From: JAJPKK01 sp963844635
Lineage (GTDB): Bacteria > Pseudomonadota > Alphaproteobacteria > Rhizobiales > Xanthobacteraceae
Direction: 5' to 3'
Length of the DNA stretch: 64,000 bases
Assembly (NCBI GenBank): GCA_963844635.1
Contig: CAWJPD010000014.1
Span: 1 to 64,000, forward strand
Part shown: positions 26,056 to 35,017 of the stretch, piece after piece
Layout: the number at the start of each line of letters is the position of its first letter
Numbering within the stretch: position 1 is the first letter of the stretch
Notes under the pieces: generated by a model
The model's database searches: none
Told to the model about the DNA's origin: nothing
The model's input: only the letters and a program-made list of their open reading frames with translations
Program-made: the position numbers and the translations under genes

Positions 26056-28136
26056 TCAATCCTCGGACTGACGGGCTGTGTCGCCACGGCGACGCAGCAC
26101 CCTCTGCAGCCCGAGAAGGAAGCCGCAGGTCGCGAGCAGCCAAAGGCCTCCGATGATCCAGGAACGGAACCGCTCCGCCACCGTGAACCAAGAAACTGCT
26201 TCCGGATAGGCGATCCGCACCAGCGTGTCGCGTTCTGTCGAAAGCGCCATCGCAACGCCGCTGCGGTCGATGAAAGCGACGTCGCCGTGCTCGAGATGAA
26301 GGTCGGTGGGAGACGGCAACGTGCCGTCGGCGGCAAGGGGTTTCAGCCACAAGCCGGGAAAATCGCCGGCCATCACCAGTTGGGCAACCGCGCCGTTCGA
26401 GAATCCGCCGAGGTCGAGCACCGTGCGATCTTGACGGTCCTTCACCACAACCCGGCCCCGGTGGAATTGCGCACGCGGCACCATGTTTTGGGGCACGGCG
26501 TCGCCGATGCCAATGAAAGACGCCTCGGGAATCGGCACCGCTCCCGGGGGGAATGGTTTGACTTTGATGACCGCAGCCTCAGGCGCGAGTGCAGCAAGCA
26601 CGGCGCTTAGTGCGGCGAGCGCGTGTTCCGGCTCGGCGGTGAGGCGTTCCGGGACAAGGATATCGACGCCGTCCGCCCAGCGCGCCGCAAGATCGGAGAA
26701 GTCGTGCGGATGGGCATCGGCGGGCGCGAGCACGACCGAACTGGTTCCGAGGATCTGGGCCGGGTAGCCCTGCGGTTCGAAGCGGCAATCGCCCTCGGCA
26801 CTGCGGCGCTGGATGACGACGCGGACATTGGCGATGGCGCCGACGAGGCCGTCCGGGAGCGGCAAGTCGAACCGGGTCGGGTCATCGATCTGCGCGACCG
26901 AACTGCCGAGCAGGCGTTCGTTCACGAACACGCTCACCACCGCCCGCTCTCCCGCGCCGTCGGGAGCCACCATCGCGTCGAGAGCGAGCCGCGCGGCCTT
27001 TGTCCCGGGCGGCAGCATGCGCCCGTCGATGGCGACCGAGATGTCGGCGCGGCCGAACACTTCGGCAAGCGCCGGCGTCAAACCAAGTTCGGTGAAGCTG
27101 ATGCGTTCGGAAGCTTGCCGCGCGCTGCCGCTGGCGCCGACTATGGCGGCGGCGACACCGCGCGTGGCCGCGACCGCCGGGCTGCCAATCAATCGGCTGG
27201 CGCTCACTCCGGCGACATCCGATACAAGAAGGGCCGGCATCCCGCCGATCCGGACCGCAGCAAGAGTGCCCATGTCCGGCACCGGACCGGCGAGCGTCGC
27301 GACCGGAGCGTCGAGATGCCCGGCGACCTCCTCCACGTCCCCGATGACGACGATCCCACGAGTCCAGCGCCGCGGATCGCTGCGCTTGCCGAGCTCCGCC
27401 AAAATCTCGTAGCCGTAATGGAAGCTGCTGCGATGCCCGATGCGGCGAGCGCGCGGGCGACGGTCAGTACCGCCTCAATTTCCCGTGGCGTAAGCCGCCG
27501 TCCCGGCAACACCAGCGCGACCTCGCGCGGCATCAACGCCGCTGTGGTGGCAACATCGGATATTCCCCAAACATCGGCTTCGAGCTCGACCGCGGATTCC
27601 GGGCGGATGGTCAGGCTGTCCCCGATCGAACGCACGTCGATGCAGCGATCCTGGGTGGCGGCGCCGGAATACTGGAACGCGAGTTTGAGGAACCCATCCG
27701 CGGTCTTGGCGCCGCCAAGCGGGATGCGCACCGTGCGTGTGGTGCCGCGCCCATCGAGCGCCACTGCGGCGGCGCTGCGGTCGTTCACCAGGATTTCGAG
27801 GTTGCGCCGTGCCTCACGTGCGCTGATGTCGTCGAGCGCGAGCACCAATTCGGCGGGATTGACCGGCGCTCCCTGCGGCAACTGCACGAAGATTTCGCGA
27901 CGACCGCCGAGATTGGCGAAGCGGATGCCGTTGCCGAAACCGAGATCGGCGAATGTCAGCGAAACGAGAGCGCTGGGCCGCGGTCGCGGCGCTGCGGCAA
28001 AGCCGAGATCGGGGACTGACGCAGAACTCCGCGCGGCCACAGCGCCCGGCGCGCGGGTCTGCGACAGCGCGTTTCGCGCTGGCACAAGGACAAGGCAGGT
28101 GGCGAGCCAAACGCCGAATGGACGTGGGGGACGCAT
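26056..28136 (-). pseudogene. BcsB-like cellulose-synthase regulatory subunit, frameshifted
   Basis: Periplasmic membrane-anchored partner of a GT2 synthase, about 693 residues over two frames. The first part (28136 to about 27420) has a signal peptide, FLKLAFQYSGAATQDRCIDV (a BcsB-type carbohydrate-binding-domain hallmark) and VLPGRRLTPREIEAVL. The second (about 27420-26056) reads YGYEILAELGKRSDPRRWTR, FTELGLTPA, a second ligand-binding half and a C-terminal membrane helix (IIGGLWLLATCGFLLGL). The shift lies between about 27415 and 27435. Both halves are intact, so error or a recent mutation is likely. It sits between hpt (6 nt) and the GT2 gene (3 nt), as expected for a BcsA-BcsB-type pair. 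Confidence 0.82.
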
Positions 28137-28142
28137 AGGATT

Positions 28143-28526
28143 TTACCGCTCATCTGTGACCGGGAGGGCGGAGAGAACCGCGTGCAATTCGCGCGCAGCA
28201 GCCATGGCGAGCTCGTCGAGTACGGCGCGAAGTCGGAGTAGCTCGTCCGGTGCGAGGCCACGGCGGCCGCGAAACGCGGCAATGAGGATGTCCTCCGCCA
28301 TCTTTGCGGTCCGGCCGGTTGCAACAAAGCCGACCGTCGCCGCAATTCCGCACATCTCGTGGATGCGACGGTAGGAGGCCTCGACCCCGCCGGCCGCGGT
28401 TTCGCTGTCCCAGGACAGGCGCGGCAGTTCGGCCACGGTCGTTTCGATCTTGCCTTGCAGCGACGCCGCAAAGCGCCGCCGTACCGCAGCCAAGCGGTCA
28501 TGGAATTGATCGGCTCGCACGCCCAC
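28143..28526 (-). CDS. Hpt-domain histidine phosphotransfer protein
   Basis: A 127-residue all-helical protein. The pattern YRRIHEMCGIAATVGFVATG matches the Hpt four-helix bundle, with His in the phospho-acceptor position followed by the small-residue helix and Gly-Phe turn. The N-terminal half (RLAAVRRRFAASLQGKIETT) is helical. No kinase or receiver part. As first gene of the polysaccharide operon it could take phosphate from the PAS kinase/receiver-Hpt pair at 17.3-19.3 kb and pass it to the receiver at 21650-22618. That pathway is inference. Confidence 0.75.
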   Translation of the reverse strand: MGVRADQFHDRLAAVRRRFAASLQGKIETTVAELPRLSWDSETAAGGVEASYRRIHEMCGIAATVGFVATGRTAKMAEDILIAAFRGRRGLAPDELLRLRAVLDELAMAAARELHAVLSALPVTDER

Positions 28527-28711
28527 CCCCCTTGAATTCCCCGCGCTGCTTTAAGGTTACATCGCAAGTAAAATAAAACGTGAAAATACATGAGCTTAAC
28601 TATAGTTTGTACTGGATAAAGAGCGAGTGATATACTTATTATTACTTAGTTATACGTAACTATACAAAATCATTACTTATTATAATGCTTCACATAAGTA
28701 AAAATACCTAA
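28527..28711 (-). promoter_or_regulatory. AT-rich upstream region of the polysaccharide operon with palindromes
   Basis: Roughly 185 bases much richer in A+T than the window. Palindromes seen: AACTATAGTT (28596-28605, inside CTTAACTATAGTTT), TAGTTAtacgTAACTA (28647-28662), and a left arm GCTTCACATAAGTA that pairs with an arm beyond the IS element. It probably carries the promoter and operator sites of the hpt operon. No exact -35/-10 pair stands out. Confidence 0.5.
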
Positions 28712-29649
28712 GTGTCCGTCTTAAAACTTCTAGAGTCGACGGAATCATTTGTGATTCAAAGGAGGCGGTCTGATTCGTGGGGGAGGGCCGCCGATGTGGA
28801 CGCAGAGGAACCGACCGAGATACAACCGCGATCATCTGAGATACCCGAGCGACCTCACGGACGAGGAGTGGACAGTTATTGCGCCGCTGATTCCGCCGCC
28901 GCGGCCCGGTGGTGGCAAGCGCCGCACCGACATGCGTGCGGTGGTCAACGGCCTGATGTACATCCTGAGCACCGGCTGTCAGTGGCGTGCTCTTCCGAAG
29001 GATTTTCCGCCGCACAGCACGGTGTACAACTACTTCGTCTGGTGGCGATGCGACCGCGTGCTCGATCGCATTCATCACGCGCTGTACGTGGAATGCCGCG
29101 AACGGGCGGAACGTGAAGCCAGCCCCACCGCAGCCATCATCGACAGTCAGAGCGTGAAAAGCGCCGAAAAAGGGGGGCCAACATCGATCCGCACGGCTTT
29201 GATGCGGGCAAGCTGATCAAGGGCAAGAAACGGCATATTCTCGTCGACACGCTCGGTCTGTTGGTGCACGCCGTCGTCCACGCCGCCGACGTCCAGGATC
29301 GCGATGGCGGCCTGCTGCTGCTGGCCACGCTGTTTGGTAAGTTTCCATTTCTTCAGAAGCTGTTTGCCGACAGCGCCTATCAAGGTCCGATTTTTGCCGA
29401 TGGACTCGCCAAAATGCTGCCCTATCTCAAGACCGAGATCGTCAAACGATCCGATCGCGCTTCAGGATTCGTGCCGTTACCCAAGCGGTGGATCGTCGAG
29501 CGCACCATTGCTTGGCTCAACCGTTGCCGCCGTCTCGCCAAGGACTGGGAAAATCTCAACTCCAGCGGCCTCGCGTTCTTGAAAATCGCCTCCATCCGCC
29601 TCATGCTGCGAAAGCTCTGCAACCCTTGAGCAAGTTCTAAGACGGACTC
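28712..29649 (+). mobile_element. IS5-family insertion sequence
   Basis: A 938-bp element with imperfect inverted ends: GTGTCCGTCTTAAAACTT on the left and, read inward on the other strand, GAGTCCGTCTTAGAACTT on the right. Both sides are flanked by TAA (28709-28711 and 29650-29652), a 3-bp target duplication fitting the TNA targets of IS5 relatives. It contains one DDE transposase in two overlapping frames. The element split an older inverted repeat (GCTTCACATAAGTA left, TACTTGTGTGAAGC right). Confidence 0.88.
28794..29629 (+). CDS. IS5-family transposase in two frames (-1 frameshift)
   Basis: DDE transposase. Frame 1 (28794 to about 29171) has the N-terminal domain with YPSDLTDEEWTVIAPLIPPP, LSTGCQWRALPKDFPP and the first catalytic Asp in AAIIDSQSVK. 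Frame 2 continues NIDPHGFDAGKLIKGKKRHI, second Asp in LFADSAYQGP and Glu in RWIVERTIAWLNRCRRLAKD. The switch from frame 1 to frame 2 is -1 and occurs at A5G6 (29167-29177), a plausible programmed slippage site, as known for one group of IS5 elements. About 277 residues when fused, a normal size, so the element may be functional. Confidence 0.87.
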
Positions 29650-29941
29650 TAACGGAAATACTTGTGTGAAGCTGTCCCAAATCGTAAATCTTTTTCTAAC
29701 GCGCCCACAGTTCCAATGCTACTTATAGTAGTTTATTTATCAAAAATCAACTTATGAGAGCGCTCATGGATGAGAGCCAGTGCGCGAGCGGCAATGCCGT
29801 GGAACGGGGAAGCGCGATGAAGGTCGTCGGTGGCATTGAGGGCGCGATTTCGTTCACCGGCTGGTCTCCGGTGATGGCCGCCGCACAGGACTTGGGGCGG
29901 GAGAGCGGCAGCCCGTCTTCCTTCCGCCCGGCGGCGGCGCC

Positions 29942-30347
29942 ATGACGAGCGTGCTCGTTGTCGATGACGATGAGGCGTCGCGGACGGCGATCCGGCGGGT
30001 GCTGGAGGCAGAAGGTTTCGAAGTCACAGCCGCTGCCAGCGGTTATTCCGCGGTGACGGCACTCGAAACCACTCTGTTCGATGCCGTCATCTTCGATGCA
30101 GCGGCGCCCGGGCTCGAGGGGCTTGCTCCGGTTCGCACTTTCATGCGAACGCGCGCCGACCGTGCCGATTATCGCCATCGCCCCGCAAAAATTTCGCAAT
30201 TGTCTCGGACCGGGGCGCGACTTCCTTGACCTCGCGGCCGAACTGGGAGCCGCGTGCCGGCTCTATAAGCCGTTGATGCCGCGCGACCTCGTCAATGCCG
30301 TCGCGCGCTGCGTCGGCGACAAAGCCGCCGCCGCGCGGTCCGGCTAA
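29942..30347 (+). pseudogene. Single-domain response regulator, frameshifted
   Basis: Receiver domain over two frames. Part 1: VLVVDDDEASRTAIRRVLEA, then VIFDAAAPGLEG with the phospho-Asp present but without the usual MP pair. Part 2 (from about 30150): VPIIAIAPQKF, CRLYKPLMPRDLVNAVARCV with the conserved Lys. A one-base shift near 30150-30165 separates them. Its ATG overlaps the stop of a 63-codon open frame (29754-29945, ATGA) that I cannot assign. The 290 bases left of it, from the IS, are AT-rich and hold no other gene. Confidence 0.65.
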
Positions 30348-30348
30348 A

Positions 30349-30449
30349 GGGTAGCCTGCGAAAATAACCGAATCGGTTCTAGGGCCGTGCGCCGCACCAA
30401 AGCTGCTGATTTCCGCGGGGTGTCGGAGCCGCTATTTTCGCGGAGCCCT
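30349..30449. repeat. R2 palindromic repeat copy 2
   Basis: About 100 bp with inverted ends GGGTAGCCTGCGAAAATA and TATTTTCGCGGAGCCC. Interior matches the copy at 17045 (AGGGCC, GCCGCACCA, GGGTGTCGGAGC). It begins just after the receiver stop. Confidence 0.7.
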
Positions 30450-30565
30450 AACCTGTGAAATCGCTCGGCTCGCGACCCGCCCCAGAGTGACCTGTTCGGC
30501 CGCGAAAGTCATCGACCGGCCGCTCCGACACTGCGATTTTGGCGCCAAAAGTCACTTGGTATAGC

Positions 30566-31609
30566 TTAGCGCGTTCTTCCACGGAGTACGGCCTCGCTCC
30601 GATCGGTCGCGGTTTCGTGAGGCGACATTGCGGGGACGATGGATGGAGCCTGTTGTTGGGCGCCGTCGCGGGTGTCCGAGGGTTTGAGCGACCCGTTCTG
30701 CCGCTCGGCCGCCGCGCCGTTCGATGTACCGGGGTTGCCCCTGACATCGACCGCAGCGCGTTGCCGCGACGCTGCGATCATATCCTGGAACGGGCGCGCG
30801 AGTTGCTCGAAGAAGCTTTGGGGATAATCAGGCTCGTCAACGCCGTAGCGCGCGGGAAGGCGGCCCGCAGGCATCGCAAACGTACCGAACAGCAGGTCCC
30901 AGCACGAGAACAGCGACCCGAAATTGGCGTTGCCGGCGTCTTCCGGCTGCGTGTGATGCCAGCGGTGAAACACCGGCGTCGCGACGACATATTTGAGCGG
31001 TCCCAGCGTCCAGTTGAGGTTCGCATGAACGAAGGCGGCCGTCGCAGTGTCGAACGGGACGAGAAATAGCAGCACCGCGGGCCCGATGCCGAGGAACAGC
31101 ATGACCGCAGTGACCATGAAAGAGCCGAGCCACAAGTTCACCGGGTGAAAGCGATAAGCCGTGGTCCAGTCGACCTCCTCGGACGAGTGGTGGATCGCGT
31201 GAAAGCGCCAGAATGTGGCCCCGTGAAACATGCGATGCGTCCAATACAGCAGGAAATCCGACGCGACGACATAGATCGCGACCTGCCCCCAGAACGATAG
31301 TCCGGCAAGAGGTCCGCGTCCTTCGTTGAACCAGGCAGCGATCTCTTTCGTACCCGCGATGCCCGACAACATGGCGGCCCCGGCGATCATCAGGCTCATG
31401 CGCATGTAAGGCGCGACAAAGGGAATGATCACGAGATAACAGGCGTCGGTGACAAGGCCCGGGTTGCGCCACCATGCCTTGCCCGGATTGCAAGCCTGGC
31501 TCGACCATGTCGCAAGCAGGGTGAAAACGATCGCGAACGCCGCCGCACTCGGCAAGAAACCCTTCAGCGTCGCGAAGATGGTTGCGGCAATCTCGCCGAA
31601 AACTTCCAT
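30566..31609 (-). CDS. Sterol desaturase / fatty acid hydroxylase family protein
   Basis: Membrane-bound di-iron hydroxylase or desaturase of 347 residues with several transmembrane helices. All three His boxes are visible: HRMFH, HAIHHSSEEVDW and HRWHHTQPED. These coordinate two irons that activate O2 for hydroxylation or desaturation of a lipid. The C-terminal 80 residues are polar and poorly conserved. Start at ATG 31609 with GGAGAGAG upstream; the frame runs further to 31876 without homology. The lipid substrate cannot be predicted. Confidence 0.9.
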   Translation of the reverse strand: MEVFGEIAATIFATLKGFLPSAAAFAIVFTLLATWSSQACNPGKAWWRNPGLVTDACYLVIIPFVAPYMRMSLMIAGAAMLSGIAGTKEIAAWFNEGRGPLAGLSFWGQVAIYVVASDFLLYWTHRMFHGATFWRFHAIHHSSEEVDWTTAYRFHPVNLWLGSFMVTAVMLFLGIGPAVLLFLVPFDTATAAFVHANLNWTLGPLKYVVATPVFHRWHHTQPEDAGNANFGSLFSCWDLLFGTFAMPAGRLPARYGVDEPDYPQSFFEQLARPFQDMIAASRQRAAVDVRGNPGTSNGAAAERQNGSLKPSDTRDGAQQQAPSIVPAMSPHETATDRSEAVLRGRTR

Positions 31610-31988
31610 GAGAACTCTCTCCGATGCGTCACCGCCGCCGGATGATCGCGGAGTGTCTTGCGGAGTGAAGCCGAGCACGCAGCGTGTCGATCGGCGCCGG
31701 GAATTGCAGGCCTTCGGACGCAGGCTGGTACCGCGCGCGCCCAGAAGAGCCAGGCATTCTCGGGCGCGGGCAGCGTAGTGGCTGAGCCTTAAAAAACGCT
31801 TGCCCGCTTCTGTTGCCGGCACCGCTATCGGCGCGCAGCAACCATGCGAATTTCGCTGAATAAGGGGGAACAACACCGATCAGCCAGAGAGGGTCGTTCA
31901 GTGTCGTTCGGTTGCTTTTGCCTGACACGGCGCATATAGGCGCCAGACCCGGTCCGCGCCGGGAAGACGGCCATGAGGGAGGTCTACC
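31610..31988. other. Divergent intergenic region without a gene
   Basis: About 380 bases between the hydroxylase and dienelactone hydrolase genes, transcribed away from each other. It must hold both promoters. No strong -35/-10 pair, repeat or conserved RNA could be recognised. Confidence 0.45.
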
Positions 31989-32657
31989 GTGGGCACACCG
32001 ATTTCGCTGACCGCTTCGGACGGTTTCAAACTCGGCGGCTACCGGGCCGAACCGCAGGGCAAGCCAAAAGGCGGCCTCGTCATCATCCAGGAAATTTTCG
32101 GTGTTAACCATCACATCCGCACGGTATGCGATCGCTACGCCGAACACGGCTACACCTCGGTTGCTCCAGCGGTGTTCGACCGCATTCAGCCGAATTTCGA
32201 AAGCGGCTACTCGCAGCAAGAAGTCGAGCACGCCCGCACCTTCGTTCCCAAAATCGATTGGGCCGCGATGATGCGCGACACCGCCGCGGCCATCAGCGCC
32301 GCACAGAATGTCGGGAAAGTCGGCATTGTCGGCTACTGCCTCGGCGGCAGCGTCGCCTTTCTATCGGCTTGCCGGCTGGACGGCCTGTCTTGCGCCGTCG
32401 GCTATTATGGCGGCGTCATCGCCAAGTACGCCGATGAAGAGCCGAAGGTGCCGACACTTCTCCATTTCGGCGACCAGGACCATTCGATCTCGATGGCGGA
32501 TGTCGAGCTTATCAAGCAGAAGCGTCCCGACTGTGAGATCCACGTCTACCATGCCGGCCATGGCTTTTCTTGCGACGCACGCGGAAGCTTCAATGAGGCC
32601 GCTCACAAGGAGGCGCTCGGTCGCACGCTGGCGTGGCTCTCCCGCTATGTTGGATAG
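31989..32657 (+). CDS. Dienelactone hydrolase family protein
   Basis: An alpha/beta hydrolase of 222 residues. The catalytic triad is visible: nucleophile Cys in VGIVGYCLGGSVAF, Asp in LLHFGDQDHSI and His in VYHAGHGFSCD. Early motifs GGLVIIQEIFGVNHHIR and RYAEHGYTSVAPAVFDR are standard for carboxymethylenebutenolidases, which act in chlorocatechol and related ring degradation; many relatives have other ester substrates. It uses a GTG start preceded by GAGGGAGG. No aromatic-degradation genes adjoin it, so the substrate is open. Confidence 0.9.
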   Translation: MGTPISLTASDGFKLGGYRAEPQGKPKGGLVIIQEIFGVNHHIRTVCDRYAEHGYTSVAPAVFDRIQPNFESGYSQQEVEHARTFVPKIDWAAMMRDTAAAISAAQNVGKVGIVGYCLGGSVAFLSACRLDGLSCAVGYYGGVIAKYADEEPKVPTLLHFGDQDHSISMADVELIKQKRPDCEIHVYHAGHGFSCDARGSFNEAAHKEALGRTLAWLSRYVG

Positions 32658-32682
32658 GGGCTGCCCCAGAATCGTTCACATA

Positions 32683-32770
32683 GGACGGGATGCGTTCAGT
32701 TTGAATCGTCTCCCCCTCGATTATCATTGATTTTGCGCATGATCTTGTCCGAAAAGGTGCAGAGTTCCCG
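32683..32770 (+). repeat. R1 palindromic repeat, truncated copy
   Basis: B hairpin (ACGGGATGCG...CTCCCCCTCG) and the left half of the A hairpin (GCGCATGATCTTGTCCGAAA), diverging after GTGCAGAGTTCCC. Lies between the hydrolase and a response regulator. Confidence 0.7.
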
Positions 32771-32894
32771 GCTTTGGGCGCGGCGTCACTGCGGCGAAAC
32801 CCATTGCGCCCCGGGGGAATTGAACGCGGTTCGCCGCGGGTCATGGCTTTCACGTTCGCTCAACCCATCTGCATATGTCGGGTAGGCTCGCCAG

Positions 32895-33395
32895 CTATGA
32901 GCGGCTTTTCGTCTTCCAGCCGTGCCGGTGCAGCGCCGTGGTGATCGCTTCCCGCGTGACCGGCTTGGCAAGAGGTGCGCCGAACGACACGCCCTGCCGT
33001 GCGCCAATGCGCTGCACCGCTTCCACGAGCGATGGATTGCCACCACTCATCAGGTGAACGATGCCGCGATAGCCGGCGCGTCCAAGACCGTGGACGACAT
33101 CGATTGCATCCGATTGGAGCAGCGCGACATCGAGGAAGATCACCGAAGGCATGTCGCGTTCGAGCGCGGCGATCGCCTCTTTGGCGGTGCGAAAAGACTG
33201 CGAACGGATCCCAAGGGTTGCCAGCACATCCGTGACGAATTGGGAAATCCTGACCTCGTCGTCGATGACAAAGGCAGCCGGCTGTGGCTGTTGCTCGCAC
33301 TGGACGGCACGTCGATCAAGATGCATGGCATCGATCATCGTGAACAACGCAGCGGTGACGCCCGTCTTCAGCCGGTCTCGCAGAGTGGCAAACAT
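32895..33395 (-). CDS. Single-domain response regulator
   Basis: A 166-residue protein with a receiver domain at about residues 38-160. Acidic pair in AAFVIDDEVRIS, phospho-acceptor Asp in VIFLDVALLQSDAIDV, Ser/Gly switch region in VHLMSGGNP and Lys in APLAKPVTREAI. No output domain, so it acts by protein contact or as a relay or phosphate sink. The N-terminal 37 residues are not part of the fold; the start may be internal. No kinase adjoins it. Confidence 0.8.
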   Translation of the reverse strand: MFATLRDRLKTGVTAALFTMIDAMHLDRRAVQCEQQPQPAAFVIDDEVRISQFVTDVLATLGIRSQSFRTAKEAIAALERDMPSVIFLDVALLQSDAIDVVHGLGRAGYRGIVHLMSGGNPSLVEAVQRIGARQGVSFGAPLAKPVTREAITTALHRHGWKTKSRS

Positions 33396-33557
33396 CTGGC
33401 GATTTCACAACCATTGGTAATAGAGTTGGCTCTGACGGCAACCAACGATAAGCTGAGGGGACGAACATATCGTTAAAGCGCTGGACGAAATTTTCCGCAG
33501 CGACACAACGGTCCCGTGGCGCCGTCGCCAGCGCAACCGCGGCGCCTGCCCCCTGAG

Positions 33558-33610
33558 GGTAATGCGTTCAGATTGGATCGCCGAAAAGTCCGCAACTTTC
33601 GGGATCATGC
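33558..33610 (+). repeat. R1 palindromic repeat, fused short copy
   Basis: A deletion product: half of the B module (GTAATGCGTTCAGATTGGAT) runs into half of the A hairpin (CCGAAAAGTCCGCAACTTTC, GGGATCATGC). Its terminal CATGATC supplies the TGA stop of the dcd gene at 33605-33607. Confidence 0.68.
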
Positions 33611-34711
33611 ACTGCGGAAATGCTTTGAAAGCTTCAGGTTCTGCGCCTGGTAGTTCGAGCCGATTTGCTGGCCGTAGAGCGCATCCGGGCGGGCCATCAT
33701 GCGTTCATAGACGAGCCGGCCGACAATCTGCCCGTGCTCGAGGATGAAAGGCACCTCGCGCGAACGGACTTCCAGCACCGCCCGCGCGCCGCCGCCCGCT
33801 TCCTTGTAGCCGAATCCGGGGTCGAAGAAGCCGGCGTAGTGAACGCGGAATTCCCCGACGAGCGGATCGAACGGCACCATTTCGGCGGCATAGTCCGGCG
33901 GGACCTGAACCAATTCCTTGGATGCCAGAATGTAGAATTCACCGGGATCGAGGATCAGAGTCTCGTCCCTGCGGGCACGGATCGGCTCCCAGAACTCGGC
34001 GATCTCGTAGCTCGCGCGCCGGTCGACGTCGATAACCCCGGTATGGCGCTTGGCCCGATAACCGATGAATCGGTCCGCCCCGAAGCCGACGAGATCGACA
34101 CCGACCGGCACGCCGTCGCTGAGATCCGGGTCCATCGCGTCAACGAGATGAGCCTGGGCATTGAGGGCGACGAGCGCATCGCCAGCCAGCACCGCCCGGC
34201 CACGATGGAACCTGACCTGGCTCAGCCGCGACCCCTCGCGCACCAGGACGGGGAAGGTGCGCGGGCTGATCTCCGCATAGAGCGGACCGTGATAGCCGGC
34301 ATCGATGCGGTCGAAGCCGCGGCTCTCGTCGGCGATCACCCGGGTGAAAACATCGAGGCGCCCGGTGGAGCTTTTTGGATTGGCTGCGGCGGTGATGTCG
34401 GGCGGCAGCGCAAGACTTTCGATCACCGGCACGATGTACACGCATCCCGTCTCCAGCACGGCGCCATCACCAAGCGGGATTTCGTGCAGCTTGAGTTGAT
34501 CGATGCGCTCGGCGACGGTTGCGTGGGGGCCAGGGAGGAAGCTTGCGCGCACGCGGTAGGCAATCTCGCCCAGCCGGAGGTCGATGCTGGCGGGCTGAAC
34601 TTGCCCGTCGTCGAATTCCGATTGCGGGATGATCGCGCCGGTTCTGCAGAGGGCCGCGATCATGCGGTCCGGAAAAATTCCCCTGTCATCCTCGCGCAGG
34701 TTGAACGGCAC
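33605..34711 (-). CDS. 2'-deoxycytidine 5'-triphosphate deaminase (long alphaproteobacterial type)
   Basis: Converts dCTP to dUTP for dTTP synthesis. A 368-residue protein with tandem dUTPase-like halves, as in the long DCD of Alphaproteobacteria. Motifs: QVQPASIDLRLGEIAYRVRA, AAANPKSSTGRLDVF, ESRGFDRIDAGYHGPLYAEI in the first half; VHYAGFFDPGFGYKEAGG and ARAVLEVRSREVPFILEHGQ in the second. I choose GTG 34711 because homology begins at NLREDDRGIFPDRMIAAL and GAGGT lies upstream; extending to 34774 would start in repeat R1. R1 copies flank the gene on both sides. Confidence 0.9.
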   Translation of the reverse strand: MPFNLREDDRGIFPDRMIAALCRTGAIIPQSEFDDGQVQPASIDLRLGEIAYRVRASFLPGPHATVAERIDQLKLHEIPLGDGAVLETGCVYIVPVIESLALPPDITAAANPKSSTGRLDVFTRVIADESRGFDRIDAGYHGPLYAEISPRTFPVLVREGSRLSQVRFHRGRAVLAGDALVALNAQAHLVDAMDPDLSDGVPVGVDLVGFGADRFIGYRAKRHTGVIDVDRRASYEIAEFWEPIRARRDETLILDPGEFYILASKELVQVPPDYAAEMVPFDPLVGEFRVHYAGFFDPGFGYKEAGGGARAVLEVRSREVPFILEHGQIVGRLVYERMMARPDALYGQQIGSNYQAQNLKLSKHFRSA

Positions 34712-34724
34712 GCGGGTGACCTCG

Positions 34725-34828
34725 TTAGCGCATGATCCCGAAGTTGCAGACTTTTCCGACAAGATCATACGCAAAAATCAAAGGCAATCGAACGGGACGC
34801 GATGGAAGCTGAACAAATCCCCTTCGCG
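34725..34828 (-). repeat. R1 palindromic repeat copy
   Basis: A hairpin (AGCGCATGATCCCGAAGTTG...AAGATCATACGC) and B hairpin (GAACGGGACGCG...AAATCCCCTTCG), with more substitutions than most copies. Lies 14 nt upstream of the dcd start. Confidence 0.75.
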
Positions 34829-34865
34829 AGCGGCGAGGCGCGACACGACGGATTGGCGATGCCGT

Positions 34866-34970
34866 TTAGCGCATGATCCCGTAAAGTTGCAGACTTTTCG
34901 GACAAGATCATGCGCAAAATCAAAGAGAACCGACCGGGAGGCAATTCAAGCTGAACGCATCCCGCTCTAG
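34866..34970 (-). repeat. R1 palindromic repeat copy, near-consensus
   Basis: Well-conserved copy: A hairpin AGCGCATGATCCCGTAAAGT ... AAGATCATGCGC and B hairpin CCGGGAGGCAATTC...CGCATCCCGCTC. It is in tandem with the copy at 34725, about 40 nt apart, same orientation. Confidence 0.82.
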
Positions 34971-34982
34971 CCGAACGGCGCC

Positions 34983-35011
34983 TTGACGGAAAGCGGTCGC
35001 GCGCCTAATAG
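34983..35011 (+). promoter_or_regulatory. Sigma-70-type promoter for metZ
   Basis: TTGACG (34983-34988), a 17-nt spacer and TAATAG (35006-35011). Predicted transcription start near 35018, at the first base of the SAM-II aptamer, which strongly supports the call. Confidence 0.75.
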
Positions 35012-35017
35012 CTTGGT

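Noticed and set aside
26623..28374. 583-codon plus-strand open frame over the bcsB-like gene
   Set aside because: Antisense shadow. Its length reflects GC bias; no recognisable motif.
29754..29945. 63-codon frame overlapping the receiver start by ATGA
   Set aside because: The overlap is suggestive, but there is no ribosome-binding site, domain or helix pattern; kept only as a note under the receiver entry.
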